From Streptomyces mangrovisoli (GTDB lineage: Bacteria; Actinomycetota; Actinomycetes; Streptomycetales; Streptomycetaceae), in the NCBI RefSeq assembly GCF_000974985.2, contig NZ_LAVA02000016.1:1-64000 (forward strand): a DNA stretch of 64,000 nt. The letters run 5' to 3'. The notes under the pieces were generated by a model, which saw nothing but the letters and a program-made list of their open reading frames with translations, did no database searches and was not told the origin of the DNA. How positions within the stretch are numbered: position 1 is the first letter of the stretch; each line of letters starts with the position of its first letter. The translations under genes and the position numbers were made by a program. Positions 53,767 through 63,060 of the stretch are shown here, one piece after another.

Positions 53767-54550
53767 TCAGAAGAAGGTGCCGGTCGGCGGGGGCAGCTGG
53801 GTCACGGTCGATGTGTACGGCGAGGTGGATGCCCCGAGCCTCGTCGTCGTCCCGGGGGTGATGAGCGATGCGCATACGTGGGGCCGCGTCGCGGAAGCCG
53901 TGGACGCATGGCCCTCGGTAGTGGTCGTCAACCGCCGGGGACGTACTGCCTCAGGGCCGTTGACCAACTCGTACTCACTGCGGACAGAGGTTGAGGATCT
54001 CGGTGTGGTCCTTGACGAGTTCGACCACGCGAGCGCACTTTTCGGCTGGAGTTACGGCGGCTTGATCGCCTTGCTGACCGCCAACGATCGCCCGATTCCC
54101 CAGGTGATCGCCTACGAGCCGGTGACGCGGCCATTTGGACGTCATGCACTGCCGGACCTGAAGGTCGCAGCGGAGACGGCGGACTGGGATCGCTGCGTCG
54201 AGATCGTCAATCGGCAGATCTCCGGCTTCTCCGCCGCGCATGTCGAGGCCCTTCGCGCCGATCGGCAGAGTTGGGCGGTCCTGTGTCGCTTGAGCGGTCC
54301 GCTGTACGCCGAACTCGGCGCGCTCAACGCGATGATGCCTCCGGATGTGTTGGCGCGACAGGCAGATCGAGTCGACCTGATCATCGGCCAGTGCAACCGC
54401 GGGACAGCCCCGTACGGAGACTCGTTCGACAACGTGCGGCAGCACGTTGCTCGCGCCGGAGTCCACGAACTCCCCGGCCAGGGCCACCTGGCCCACCTTC
54501 AGGCGCCGGCGGAACTTGGCCACCTGCTCAGCAGCCTCGCGGCCATCTGA
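53753..54550 (+). CDS. Alpha/beta hydrolase
   Basis: 265 residues from ATG 53753. Nucleophile elbow GWSYGG (Ser100), oxyanion loop near VVVPGVMSDAHTWG, NRRGRTASGP and a closing His in LPGQGHLAHLQAP. Esterase, lactonase or thioesterase substrates are all possible. There is no upstream ribosome site, and the start codon lies in the operator, so translation is probably leaderless and TetR binding would block initiation of transcription directly. Confidence 0.85.
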   Translation: MERTIQKKVPVGGGSWVTVDVYGEVDAPSLVVVPGVMSDAHTWGRVAEAVDAWPSVVVVNRRGRTASGPLTNSYSLRTEVEDLGVVLDEFDHASALFGWSYGGLIALLTANDRPIPQVIAYEPVTRPFGRHALPDLKVAAETADWDRCVEIVNRQISGFSAAHVEALRADRQSWAVLCRLSGPLYAELGALNAMMPPDVLARQADRVDLIIGQCNRGTAPYGDSFDNVRQHVARAGVHELPGQGHLAHLQAPAELGHLLSSLAAI

Positions 54551-54731
54551 TGGGCGCCACGCCAACGCAGCTTTCGGTGGGCCGGTGGAACGAGGCCCGG
54601 CGCGGGGAGCGGGGGTGTTGCACGGCCGCGCCAGGGGAGTAGGCGGTGTGCGTCTCCCCGCGCCGGGGGTTTGCGGGACCGTCTGGTGGCCTCGGGTCCG
54701 TGTGTGTGCGCCCGGGCCACCGGACGGGGCT

Positions 54732-55436
54732 CTATGGGGTGCCGGCCGTGTCGAGTTCGCGTATGAGCTCGTCCACGGTCAGGACGGTGAACGAGGAGAG
54801 GCGACGCACGAGTTGGGAGCCCAGACAGGTGGGCAGGTTGGGGTGCCCGTAGGGCAGCGGCATCTCCGGCTCGGCGACGACATGCACGCCACGCTCGGGG
54901 TCGTAGCCGTAAATGACGCCGATGACTCCGTACAGCGGCGCACTGCGCGCGAGGAACACCCGCGGCCGGACTGCCAGATGAGGACACAGCCGGGCCGCCG
55001 TCTGGATGTGGCGGGTGCAGACGGGCGGCTGGTTGGTCAGCACCGTCTCCGCCTGTGCGTCGAGATCCCGCGGCCCGGAGAGGAAGACGAACCCGAGGGG
55101 AGTGCGGGCGGGTGCTGTGCAGACCTGGCAGCGCAGGGACTGCATGGTGATCCGCTGCCGGAACGGATGCATCATCTTCCACTCCGGCACCCCGGTCGGC
55201 CGCCCGTGCTCGTCCACAGGGTTGAAGGAGCAGCGCCCCCACAGCACGCCGTGCAGGTCGCGGTCGCGGGGGTCCTCGTCGAGGTAGTGCAGCCGGTAAC
55301 GGCCGGGCGCGGCACGGTGGATGACGAGATCGGCCGGCGCTGCTTCCTCACCGCGGCGCTGGACGATGAAGGGCACCAGCGTTGGTTGCTGCTGCTGGTT
55401 CACGTTCTTGTTCGTCTCTATCGTCGTGGATCGCAT
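54732..55436 (-). CDS. Hypothetical protein of a Streptomyces regulatory set
   Basis: 234 residues, soluble. Two Cys clusters, LRCQVCTAPARTPLGFVFLSG and PPVCTRHIQTAARLCPHL, may bind zinc. I have seen similar proteins next to HATPase and XRE genes in Streptomyces, but I cannot name a function. It lies just downstream of the 55442 gene on the same strand (5-base gap), so the three genes 54732-56304 probably form one unit. Confidence 0.65.
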   Translation of the reverse strand: MRSTTIETNKNVNQQQQPTLVPFIVQRRGEEAAPADLVIHRAAPGRYRLHYLDEDPRDRDLHGVLWGRCSFNPVDEHGRPTGVPEWKMMHPFRQRITMQSLRCQVCTAPARTPLGFVFLSGPRDLDAQAETVLTNQPPVCTRHIQTAARLCPHLAVRPRVFLARSAPLYGVIGVIYGYDPERGVHVVAEPEMPLPYGHPNLPTCLGSQLVRRLSSFTVLTVDELIRELDTAGTP

Positions 55437-55441
55437 CGGCG

Positions 55442-55861
55442 TCAGACCGCCTCTCGCAGGCAGCGCAGCTCCACCAGCCGTGTGAGGAGCTCGTCGACGA
55501 CCCGGGCAGTCCGCCGCAGGTGATCAACGGCCGGACCGTGGTTGTCCGACATGTCCTGCGTGGACACGGCGCGGGCCCGGAGGAGGAGCTGTGCCGTGGT
55601 TTCGGCTGGGTCGGCGGCGTTGGCGACGGTGATGCACACCAGACGCCGGAGGTGGCCGGGCAGTCGCACCTGGAGTTCGTCCGCCTGCTTCTGGGAGGGC
55701 GGGCGGGTGCCCAGGGCAGTTTTCACGTCGCCGCGGACGGCACTGCCGTCGAAGGGCTGACAGCGGCAGAGCTTGGCGAGCACCGACCTGAGTTCGTCCG
55801 GAATCAGTGGCGGGGCCCAAGGCGCTGCTGTGCGCGGGTGAGTCCATGTTGGGGTCGTCAT
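55442..55861 (-). CDS. Small helical protein (possibly DUF6415-like)
   Basis: 139 residues from ATG 55861, which overlaps the HATPase stop (ATGA). Mostly helical, with LPGHLRRLVCITVANAADPAETTAQLLLRARA and HLRRTARVVDELLTRLVELRCL. It resembles small Streptomyces proteins of the DUF6415 type, an uncertain recollection. It acts in a unit with the anti-sigma-like ATPase upstream. Confidence 0.6.
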   Translation of the reverse strand: MTTPTWTHPRTAAPWAPPLIPDELRSVLAKLCRCQPFDGSAVRGDVKTALGTRPPSQKQADELQVRLPGHLRRLVCITVANAADPAETTAQLLLRARAVSTQDMSDNHGPAVDHLRRTARVVDELLTRLVELRCLREAV

Positions 55862-56304
55862 CTGGCGTCCTCGGTTCGAAGTTCGGCCCAGACTTCTTTG
55901 CCCCAGGGGTCCGTGCTGGGGCCGGTCAGGTCGTAGCCCCAGCGGTCGGTCACGGCGTTGATGAGGAGGAGTCCCCGCCCTGACTCGTCGCTGACGCTCG
56001 CCTGGCTGAGCATCGGCAGAGAAGAGGGCTCCCCGTCCACGACTGCGATACGCAGCAGACTCGGACTGGGTCTGTCGAGGACAAGGCGCACTTCGGAGCA
56101 CCGCGTGTGGCCGGAGGCGTTCGCGATCAGCTCCGTGGTGATGAGGGTTGCAGGGTCTGCGAGCCTGCTGAGGCCCCAGACGCTGAGGACCTCTCGGACA
56201 AGCTCGCGGCCGCGCTGGGCCGCGGACGGCTCGCAGGGGAGGATCTGGCTGTATGCGGGATGGCTGGCGGCGCACGCCTTGGCCGGTAATCGCAGGCTCG
56301 TCAT
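55858..56304 (-). CDS. HATPase_c (anti-sigma factor-like) ATP-binding protein
   Basis: 148 residues from ATG 56304. GHKL ATPase motifs: ITTELIANASGHTRCSEV (N-box), VVDGE and ESGRGLLLINAVTDRWGY (G-box). This is the short RsbW/SpoIIAB-like kinase form that Streptomyces carries in dozens. It is divergent from the XRE-TPR gene at 56532. The partner anti-anti-sigma or sigma factor is not in the window. Confidence 0.88.
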   Translation of the reverse strand: MTSLRLPAKACAASHPAYSQILPCEPSAAQRGRELVREVLSVWGLSRLADPATLITTELIANASGHTRCSEVRLVLDRPSPSLLRIAVVDGEPSSLPMLSQASVSDESGRGLLLINAVTDRWGYDLTGPSTDPWGKEVWAELRTEDAR

Positions 56305-56531
56305 GGAATGGGGCCCTCGGGTCGTCTCGGTGCCCGGCCGCTCAGGCAAGGAGAGGACCCGGGCGGCCAAGGCCGTCAACAGCCGCCGTCAAAGGCGGCC
56401 GGTACCCAGACAACTCCCGGACTCCGTGGTGTGGTTAGGGCGATCGGGCATCCAGCGAATGCGGCGACCTAGGGTGATTTGGCCTGCCTTTTACCTGGCA
56501 AGCCGGCCGCTACCGGAGCTACGGTGCGTGC

Positions 56532-57815
56532 ATGGACACCACGCGCAACACGGTCCTTGAAGCGTGGATGGCCGAGCACGGCTACAGCTCCAACAGCCTT
56601 GCCGAAGCGGTGAACAGGGCGTTGGAGGAGCTGACAGGACGGCCGGGCGGCCTCGACGGCTCTTCCGTGCGCGACTGGAAGGCCGGCCGGGTCACGTGGC
56701 CCAAGTCGGCTACCCGCACAGCACTTGAGAACGTCAGTGGCCTGCCTGCTGTCGCTCTGGGGTTCGTACCGCACAGTCGGCCCTCCGCACCGTCCGCAAC
56801 ACTCCAGCAGGAGGAGTCCGACATGAAGCGTCGCGCCCTGGTCGGCGGCATCGCTGCGGCTGCCGCAGCAGCGGCAGCACCCGGCACCGCTTCATCACGC
56901 CGCATCGGGATGAGCGACGTCAACCGGCTCAACCATCGCTTCGCCGAGATCATCGCCAGCGATCACCGGCACGGCGGACAACCGGGTATCGAGCAGCGGG
57001 CCGCCGCCCTTGCCGAGGAGGCACTCAACCTGCAGAACGCCGGTAGTGCCAGCCAGCGCGTGCGCAGCAACCTCTACGCCTCGGCGGCCGCTTTCCGCTC
57101 CTCGGCGATGTGGGCCGCAATCGACGGCCGCCGCTACGACATCGCCAAAATGCACATGAGAGAGGCACAGACCCTCGCCGAGATGTCCGGCGACCAGACG
57201 ATCAAATTCCGGATCTGGAGCCACGCGGGCACCCTCTACCGCCACATGGGCCGCCCGGCCGACGCATTCGCCGCCAACGATGTCGCCCGCAGCCTCAATC
57301 TCACCCGCAGAGACCCCCTCTTCGCGTCCCTCGGGCTTGCCCGACAAGGCGCCATCCACGGCGCGGCGCAGGACCGCACCGCCACCCGCCGCGCATTCGA
57401 CCAGGCACAGGACGCCATGCTGCGCGCCGATCGGGACGACTACCGTCCCGTCTGGCTGCTCGCCTTCTACGACCAGGCCGAGCTGGACCACTTGGCGCTC
57501 TCCGCCTACCTCGCCCTCGGTGACCATCCGACCGCCGAGTACCACGCCCACCGCTGTCTGTCCGCCCTGAGGCCTAACATGGCCCGCTCCCGGGCCATCA
57601 CCACGACCCGGCTGACCCACGCCCAGCTTGCCCAAGGCGACATCCACGCCGCCACCGCCACAGCGAGACGAGTCACCGCCGAAGCCGCCACCCGCCACGC
57701 CCGCGTCTCGCGCATGCTCCAGGAATTCGGCGCCGCACTGCGGGCCACGGCACCCGGCAGCACAGCGAGCCAGACCTGGACAGAGCACACCGTCGGCTGG
57801 AGGATCACCACATGA
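56532..57815 (+). CDS. XRE-like/TPR-type regulator
   Basis: 427 residues. An N-terminal helix-turn-helix-like region (about 1-80, LAEAVNRALEELTG ... VRDWKAGRVTWPKSATRTALENVSG) is followed by an odd Ala run (GGIAAAAAAAAAPGT, about 108-122) and a helical TPR-like domain to the end. This is a common Streptomyces architecture for regulators that work with small HATPase proteins. TACGGT 7 bases before the ATG suggests a leaderless message. The stop overlaps the next gene's ATG. Confidence 0.8.
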   Translation: MDTTRNTVLEAWMAEHGYSSNSLAEAVNRALEELTGRPGGLDGSSVRDWKAGRVTWPKSATRTALENVSGLPAVALGFVPHSRPSAPSATLQQEESDMKRRALVGGIAAAAAAAAAPGTASSRRIGMSDVNRLNHRFAEIIASDHRHGGQPGIEQRAAALAEEALNLQNAGSASQRVRSNLYASAAAFRSSAMWAAIDGRRYDIAKMHMREAQTLAEMSGDQTIKFRIWSHAGTLYRHMGRPADAFAANDVARSLNLTRRDPLFASLGLARQGAIHGAAQDRTATRRAFDQAQDAMLRADRDDYRPVWLLAFYDQAELDHLALSAYLALGDHPTAEYHAHRCLSALRPNMARSRAITTTRLTHAQLAQGDIHAATATARRVTAEAATRHARVSRMLQEFGAALRATAPGSTASQTWTEHTVGWRITT

Positions 57816-58351
57816 CCACGGCCCCCGCCATCGAACTGCGTACGTTCTCAGCCCTCGACGCCGTTCGCGGTGACCTCCTCGACGTGTACGCCGAGGTACG
57901 GGCGCCCTTGCTCCACCTGCCGAACTACGCGGTCACCGCATTCGGAGAGAGGCTGGACCGCCACGGCTGCGAACGGGGCTTCATTGCCGTCCTCGCCTAC
58001 GCGGAAGGCCGGCCGGTCGGCTACGCCTACGGCAACACCATCGAGCACGGCGACCGGTACTGGCAGCGCATCAGCCCGACGCCGGCGCGGAGGTACACCG
58101 AGCGGCCGGCCCTGGCTCTCAAGGAGATCGGCGTCAGCCCGGCCTGGCGGAAGACCGGTACCGCGCGCCGTATCCACGACGCTCTGCTCGCTCTACGCGA
58201 CGAGCCCAATGTCACCCTCATGGTCAACTCGGCCGCCGGTGACGGGAAGGTCCACGATCTGTACAGGTCGTGGGGTTACGGCGACATCGGCCAGAGTCAG
58301 CCGTCACCCGCCTCACCGCTCCTGACGGTGATGATCCGCGCTGTTGCCTAG
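57812..58351 (+). CDS. GNAT-family N-acetyltransferase
   Basis: 179 residues, coupled to the regulator by an ATGA overlap. The acetyl-CoA fold is suggested by GFIAVLAYAEGRPVGYAYG, ALKEIGVSPAWRKTGTARRIHDALL (the Q/R-x-x-G-x-A pyrophosphate loop in the form RKTGTA) and YRSWGYGDIG. The substrate is unknown. Coupling to an XRE-TPR gene is common for this acetyltransferase in Streptomyces. Confidence 0.83.
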   Translation: MTTAPAIELRTFSALDAVRGDLLDVYAEVRAPLLHLPNYAVTAFGERLDRHGCERGFIAVLAYAEGRPVGYAYGNTIEHGDRYWQRISPTPARRYTERPALALKEIGVSPAWRKTGTARRIHDALLALRDEPNVTLMVNSAAGDGKVHDLYRSWGYGDIGQSQPSPASPLLTVMIRAVA

Positions 58352-58364
58352 CCGATCCCTCTGC

Positions 58365-58381
58365 TGGTGCTGCCCGAGCAC
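58365..58381. terminator. Hairpin between convergent GNAT and P450 genes
   Basis: 6-bp inverted repeat GGTGCT (58365-58370) / AGCACC (58376-58381) with a 5-base loop, 14 bases after the GNAT stop and 30 bases before the P450 stop. A modest bidirectional terminator candidate. Confidence 0.4.
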
Positions 58382-58410
58382 CTGCGACCTCATCAGTACA
58401 CCCTGTCTGA

Positions 58411-59643
58411 TCAAGTACTGACGGTACGGCGGCCGGTATCGGCGGTCCGGACCGGAAGGGCGAGCAGTCCGCGGGACCGCATCGAGGGCCGCCATCGCAA
58501 CTCGCTCGGCGGCACGGCGAGGGCCAGGTCGGGAAAGCGGTCGAAGAGCGTGGCCAGAGCGATCTCGGTCTCCATGCGAGCCAGCGGAGCCCCCAGGCAG
58601 TAATGGATTCCGTGGCCGAGGGCGAGGTGGCCGGTGGCGTCGCGGTCGATGTCGAAGCGGTCCGGGTCGGGGAACCGGCGGGGGTCCCGGTGAGCGGCCG
58701 CGAGGGACAGCAGGACGGTCTCGCCGGCGGGGACGGTCACGCCGCCGATGGTGACGTCCTCGGTCGGAAACCTCCTGACGGCCAGGGGGAACGGGCCGTC
58801 GTAGCGGGCCAGTTCCTCCACTGACGTGCTCAGCCGGTCGGGACGGGCGCGGAGTTCGGCCAGTTGGTCGGGGTGGCGCAGCAGGGTCAGGATCGAGTTG
58901 CCGATCAGGTGCACGGTGTTCTCGTATCCGGCGAACAGGATGAGGAAGGCCAGGGACGTCAACTCGTCCTCGTTCAGCCGGTCCTCCTGGTCCCGTGTGG
59001 CGATCAGCGCGGAGAGCAGGTCGTCAGCGGGGGCGATTCGTTTGGCTGTGATGAGCCGGGTGAAGTACGCCAGCAGGCTCCCGGCCGCTTCCTTGGCCAG
59101 GGTGGGCTGCGTGGGGTCGGGGGCGACGAGCGCGTCGGTCCATGCCCGAAAGTCGGGCCGGTCGGCCGGGGCCACTCCGAGCAGGTCGCAGATCACCGTG
59201 ATCGGCAGGGGCGCCGCGTACGCGGCGATGAGGTCGGCGTGTTCCTGCTGGGCGACGGCGTCCAGCAGCCGGTCGGCGATGCGCTGGGTCGGCTCGCGCA
59301 ACTGCTCGATCTGGCGGGGCGTAAAGGCGCGGGACACCAGGCGCCTGATGCGGGTGTGGTCCGGGGGGTCCATGTTGAGCAGGTGCGCGTCCAGCGCCGG
59401 CGGCAGGGCCATGCCCCGGTAGCCGCCGGGTGCCGCGTTGCGCTTGTCCAGGGACAGCCGGGGATCGGCCAAGGCCTGGCGTACGTCGTCGTAGCCGGTC
59501 ACCAGCCAGGCGGGTAACCCGTCCGTGCCGGTGATCTTGTGGACGGGTCCGGCCTCGCGGAACTGTACGTACACGGCGTACGGATCGGCGGCGAGCACCG
59601 CGTGGTCGACGAGCTTCTGCTGGGCAGGAGTTGCACTGGTCAT
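58411..59643 (-). CDS. Cytochrome P450 (CYP105/107-like bacterial class)
   Basis: 410 residues. I-helix AGYENT (238-243; Glu where most have His/Asp before the conserved Thr), K-helix E-x-x-R ELAR (277-280), and the haem loop ALGHGIHYCLGAPLAR with haem ligand Cys349. Normal length for a soluble bacterial P450 that hydroxylates small molecules using ferredoxin and reductase. No ferredoxin gene is adjacent, so it must borrow redox partners. ATG 59643 has no strong ribosome site. It could serve xenobiotic or aromatic breakdown, but nothing ties it to a pathway here. Confidence 0.93.
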   Translation of the reverse strand: MTSATPAQQKLVDHAVLAADPYAVYVQFREAGPVHKITGTDGLPAWLVTGYDDVRQALADPRLSLDKRNAAPGGYRGMALPPALDAHLLNMDPPDHTRIRRLVSRAFTPRQIEQLREPTQRIADRLLDAVAQQEHADLIAAYAAPLPITVICDLLGVAPADRPDFRAWTDALVAPDPTQPTLAKEAAGSLLAYFTRLITAKRIAPADDLLSALIATRDQEDRLNEDELTSLAFLILFAGYENTVHLIGNSILTLLRHPDQLAELRARPDRLSTSVEELARYDGPFPLAVRRFPTEDVTIGGVTVPAGETVLLSLAAAHRDPRRFPDPDRFDIDRDATGHLALGHGIHYCLGAPLARMETEIALATLFDRFPDLALAVPPSELRWRPSMRSRGLLALPVRTADTGRRTVST

Positions 59644-59856
59644 GTCCCGACCTTACTGACGGGAGACCGGGACCCGGTGATTCCGCCCGGATGGTGGGAT
59701 GTCCGGAATCGGCTGCCGTCAGGCCGAGGGGCCTCCGAACGGCTGCGCTCCTGGTGTTGCCTCGGGCGGTGGTCCGGCCGCTACGCGACTGCCCCTGGTG
59801 GGTGATCTCGGGAGGGGGGCCGTGACCTGGTGGGTGGGGGACGGGGTTGATCGCAT

Positions 59857-60198
59857 ATGCATCTGACTCGACGTCTGCTCACGACGGCGGCCACCGTCAC
59901 CGCCGTCCTCGCGACCGCTCTGTCCACTGCTCCGCAGACTGCTGCCGCGTCCGCACCATGCACGTCGGCTTGGCGGGCCGTTCAGAAGGTGGCGGTGCGT
60001 ATGCCGGCGTGGAACGAGGGACCGGTCGCGACGACGCGTTCGCCGATCGTGCGGTACCTGCGCCGAGGCGAGCGGGTGCGGTCGTGCGTCGTCGCCGTCG
60101 GCCGTGACGCGTCGCAGTACCGCGAGTGCGGCGGCGGGAGCCTGTGGCGGGTGGTGCCCGGAGGCCAGGTGCCGTCCGGGTGCCTGCGCCGGGCTTGA
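59857..60198 (+). CDS. Small secreted SH3-like protein
   Basis: 113 residues. Signal peptide (about 1-31, LTTAATVTAVLATALSTAPQTAAASA) followed by a compact domain with VRMPAWNEGPVATTRSPIVRYLRRGERV and three Cys, reminiscent of secreted SH3_3-like domains of Streptomyces. Function unknown. The ATG at 59857 sits 12 bases after a GGGG run. Confidence 0.7.
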   Translation: MHLTRRLLTTAATVTAVLATALSTAPQTAAASAPCTSAWRAVQKVAVRMPAWNEGPVATTRSPIVRYLRRGERVRSCVVAVGRDASQYRECGGGSLWRVVPGGQVPSGCLRRA

Positions 60199-60303
60199 GC
60201 CGTTGAGACTCCGCCGGCCGCCTCGTCGCGCGCGGGACCGCATGATGTTCCGGCTGGTCGGAGGCCTAGGATCAGGCCACCAGTACGAAGGGTGGGGCGG
60301 CCG

Positions 60304-60717
60304 ATGGACAGCCGGGCATGGAAGTGGGCACTTATTGCGGCCCCGGTGATGATGTCGGTCTCCGCGTGCGGGGGCTGGGGCGGCTATCCGGCTGCGAAGA
60401 ACGTCCACGAGTCTCAGCTCGTCGGCACCTGGCGCGACCCGGATTGCGGCACCGAAGTGACCTTGAAGCGGGACGGATCGGCGTCCGCCACCGGCATCCC
60501 TACCGAGATGGAACTCGACGGCAAGGTCACGCAGAAGGTCGGCGGGGCAGGCACCTGGGAGATCGGCGAGTTCAGGGGTGACCAGCAACTCGAAGTGGCC
60601 GCAGGGGACACGTACATCACATTCGACCTCTACTCGGACAAGGGGCGGCTGCTGGTGGGGCTGACCGTGGGGGACCCGGACGACATGAACTGGTGCATCC
60701 TGACCAGGAAGTCGTAA
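60304..60717 (+). CDS. Small lipoprotein, function unknown
   Basis: 137 residues from ATG 60304 (GTG 60292 possible). Lipobox VSAC (Cys22). The mature part resembles a single lipocalin-like or DUF-type beta barrel (SQLVGTWRDPDCGTEVTLKRDGSASATGIP, ...AGTWEIGEFRGDQQLEVAAGDTYITFDLY), a pattern common in Streptomyces 'lipoproteins' of unknown role. A good hairpin follows the stop. Confidence 0.72.
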   Translation: MDSRAWKWALIAAPVMMSVSACGGWGGYPAAKNVHESQLVGTWRDPDCGTEVTLKRDGSASATGIPTEMELDGKVTQKVGGAGTWEIGEFRGDQQLEVAAGDTYITFDLYSDKGRLLVGLTVGDPDDMNWCILTRKS

Positions 60718-60718
60718 C

Positions 60719-60765
60719 GGCGGGCGGTCCCATGGCTGTACGGCGGTGAAGGACAGCCGCCCGCC
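60719..60765 (+). terminator. Hairpin after the lipoprotein gene
   Basis: Perfect 9-bp inverted repeat GGCGGGCGG (60719-60727) / CCGCCCGCC (60757-60765) with a 29-base loop that can itself pair in part. It begins 2 bases after the stop at 60717. Confidence 0.45.
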
Positions 60766-60859
60766 TGCCCGGCCCGCGGCGGCGTGGTCAAGGCGAACCG
60801 GAACGGACCGGCGGCAGGTGCTCCGGAGGTTCGCCGCCGTTCAGGCCCTGGCGGTGGTC

Positions 60860-61762
60860 CTATCCGGTGAGAGGTGAGGCCGAGGAGGTCGTCGCGGTGG
60901 ACTGGACGGCGTAGCCGTCGACGAGGGAGAAGGCGGCCACATAGCGGTGCGCGGTGTAGGCGCACCGGCTCACCGTCTTCGTCGACAGGGGATGCCACGT
61001 GAGGTAGACGGTCCCCGGCACGGCGTACTTCTCCGGTCCGCCGGCCGTCTGGATGTCGCCGGTCCGGGCGTCGGGCGTGCAGGGAGGCTCCGCCACCGCC
61101 ACGTGCAGCCCGACGCCGAGCCCTCCGTGGGCAACGGCGTGCTTCTGCGCGGCCGGGCCGTACGTCGTGGACAGGCAGATCGGCCGGGAACCCGGGGGTT
61201 CGGTGCTTCCCCGCTCTGACGCGGCCGGGGACGGGTCACCACCGGCCTGGCTCAACCAGGTCGCCATCCCGGTGAGCGTGTTCGGGGACGAGCCCGAGCC
61301 CACCCATCGCTGCTGTGCCAGCACCGCGTCGAGTTGGTGGAGGCGCGTGCGAATGTCCCCGTCGAAGGCGAGGTAAAGAACGGTGCTGCGGGCGCAGTTG
61401 ATCGGTGCCCAGCTCGCCGACCCGAGGAACGGGTTTCGGTCCTCCGTCTGGCACGAGTCCGCCACCGATGTGCCGAGCGGAACGGCCCAGGGCAGCGCCG
61501 ACGTCAGTTTCGTCAGGCGCGCGGAGCTCGTCCGTGCCGCGGCCGCGCCGGCGGTCCGAGTGGTGGCGGAGTGGGCGAAGGCGCCGACATCGGGCGGCGT
61601 GCGGTCCACGGCGCGGTGAAGTTGCCACAGCACGCAGAGCACCAGCGCGCACACCACGCCGACCGCGGCCAGCACGGCGGTCACACATCCGCGCGCCAGT
61701 GCCCCCGTCCGACCACGTTCCCCCGTCGGATGTTCCATGTCCGCATGGTCGCTGGTCGACAC
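60860..61762 (-). CDS. Single-span membrane protein, function unknown
   Basis: 300 residues from GTG 61762 (ATG 61738 possible). One membrane helix (about 25-47, GCVTAVLAAVGVVCALVLCVLWQL), then an extracytoplasmic domain with several Cys (DSCQTEDRN, NCARSTVLYL, ICLSTTYG, PPCTPDARTG, SRCAYTAHR), consistent with disulphides. No family recognised. Codon usage looks like a real gene. Confidence 0.62.
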   Translation of the reverse strand: MSTSDHADMEHPTGERGRTGALARGCVTAVLAAVGVVCALVLCVLWQLHRAVDRTPPDVGAFAHSATTRTAGAAAARTSSARLTKLTSALPWAVPLGTSVADSCQTEDRNPFLGSASWAPINCARSTVLYLAFDGDIRTRLHQLDAVLAQQRWVGSGSSPNTLTGMATWLSQAGGDPSPAASERGSTEPPGSRPICLSTTYGPAAQKHAVAHGGLGVGLHVAVAEPPCTPDARTGDIQTAGGPEKYAVPGTVYLTWHPLSTKTVSRCAYTAHRYVAAFSLVDGYAVQSTATTSSASPLTG

Positions 61763-62049
61763 CGGGTTCGGGGCAACGGGCCGGTCTCCTTACGGTCTCG
61801 TCAACCGGAACGGCCACGTCGAGGGCCGCATCCCGCACCACCTGCGGTCGCCCCTCGCCTGATGCGGATCCAGACCACGAACCTGACGAAGCACTGTTGG
61901 CATCGAGCTTGCCGATCGACCCACCCCGAGCGGCGAACACCCGTGGTGGGTGCGGCCGGTGTCGGGCACGGTCGGGGCGGCGCGGATGCGGTGGCGGGTA
62001 TCGGCTGCGAGTTGCTGCGTCAGCTGGCTTCGCAGCGGCCGCCGGAGGG

Positions 62050-62937
62050 TCAGATGTGGTCCGTGATGTCCAGCTGCTCGGCGATGGTGGTGAGGGCCGT
62101 TCCCAGGGGCAGCGCGACGCGCGTGCGGGCGTACTGGTCGCCGCGGGTGGGACCGAGGTTGACGATCCAGACCGGTTTCCCGGCCGTGGCGGCCTGGCGG
62201 ACGAAACGGAGCCCGGACATCACCGTCAGTGAGGATCCGAGGACCAGGAGCGCGTCGGCCGCGGACATCAGGTCGCGGCAGTGTTCGGCGCGGTCGGGTG
62301 GGACGTTCTCGCCGAAGAACACGACGTCGGGCTTGAGGATGCCGCCGCAGGCGGTGCAGGGCAGTACCCGGAAGCCACCGGCCTGTTCGTCGGTCAGGTC
62401 GGCGTCGCCGTCGGGATTCACCGTGGCGGCCACCGGGTCGAATCCGGGGTTGGCCTCCTCGAGGCGCGCGGCCAGGGCGCGACGCGCGCTGAGGGTGCCG
62501 CAGGACAGGCAGACGACCCGGTCGAGTCCGCCGTGGAGCTCCACCACGCCCTGGCTGCCCGCGGCCTGGTGCAGGCCGTCGACGTTCTGGGTGATCAGAC
62601 CCGCCAGCAGTCCGTGACGGCCGAACGCGGCCACGGCCCGGTGCCCCGCGTTGGGGCGGGCCCGGCCGAAGGTGCGCCACCCGAGGTGGCTGCGCGCCCA
62701 GTAGCGGCGCCGGGCGCGCTCGTCCCCGACGAAGTCCTGGTAGGTCATCGGGGTGTGCCGGCTGAGACTGCCGTGCTCGCCGCGGTAGTCGGGGATGCCC
62801 GACTCGGTGGAGAGACCCGCCCCGCTGAGCACCAGCACCCCGCCCGCCCGCAGGGCATCGGCGACGGGCCCGGGGTCGGAGCCTGCCGCCGGCTCATCGC
62901 CTGTGGGAGTCCAGCTCAGCGTGGGTCGCATCCGCAT
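62050..62937 (-). CDS. Sir2-family NAD-dependent protein deacylase
   Basis: 295 residues. NAD motif GAGLSTESGIPDYR (39-52), QNVDGLH (117-123), catalytic His135 (ELHGGLD), zinc Cys143, Cys146 (CLSC) and Cys194, Cys197 (CTAC), then GSSLTVMSG. A complete class of bacterial sirtuin that removes acyl groups from lysines. ATG 62937 and ATG 62931 are both possible starts. It is divergent from the antiporter pair at 63126. Confidence 0.93.
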   Translation of the reverse strand: MRMRPTLSWTPTGDEPAAGSDPGPVADALRAGGVLVLSGAGLSTESGIPDYRGEHGSLSRHTPMTYQDFVGDERARRRYWARSHLGWRTFGRARPNAGHRAVAAFGRHGLLAGLITQNVDGLHQAAGSQGVVELHGGLDRVVCLSCGTLSARRALAARLEEANPGFDPVAATVNPDGDADLTDEQAGGFRVLPCTACGGILKPDVVFFGENVPPDRAEHCRDLMSAADALLVLGSSLTVMSGLRFVRQAATAGKPVWIVNLGPTRGDQYARTRVALPLGTALTTIAEQLDITDHI

Positions 62938-63060
62938 GCCGCCAGGGTACGGGGCGGCGCCCGCGCTCTCGCAGGGACGGGGGCGCGCGGCGTCTCGGCG
63001 GTGCGCGTACCGGCTGACGGACGAGCTGAGGGGCCGCCACGGACCGCTACAGCCGCTCGG

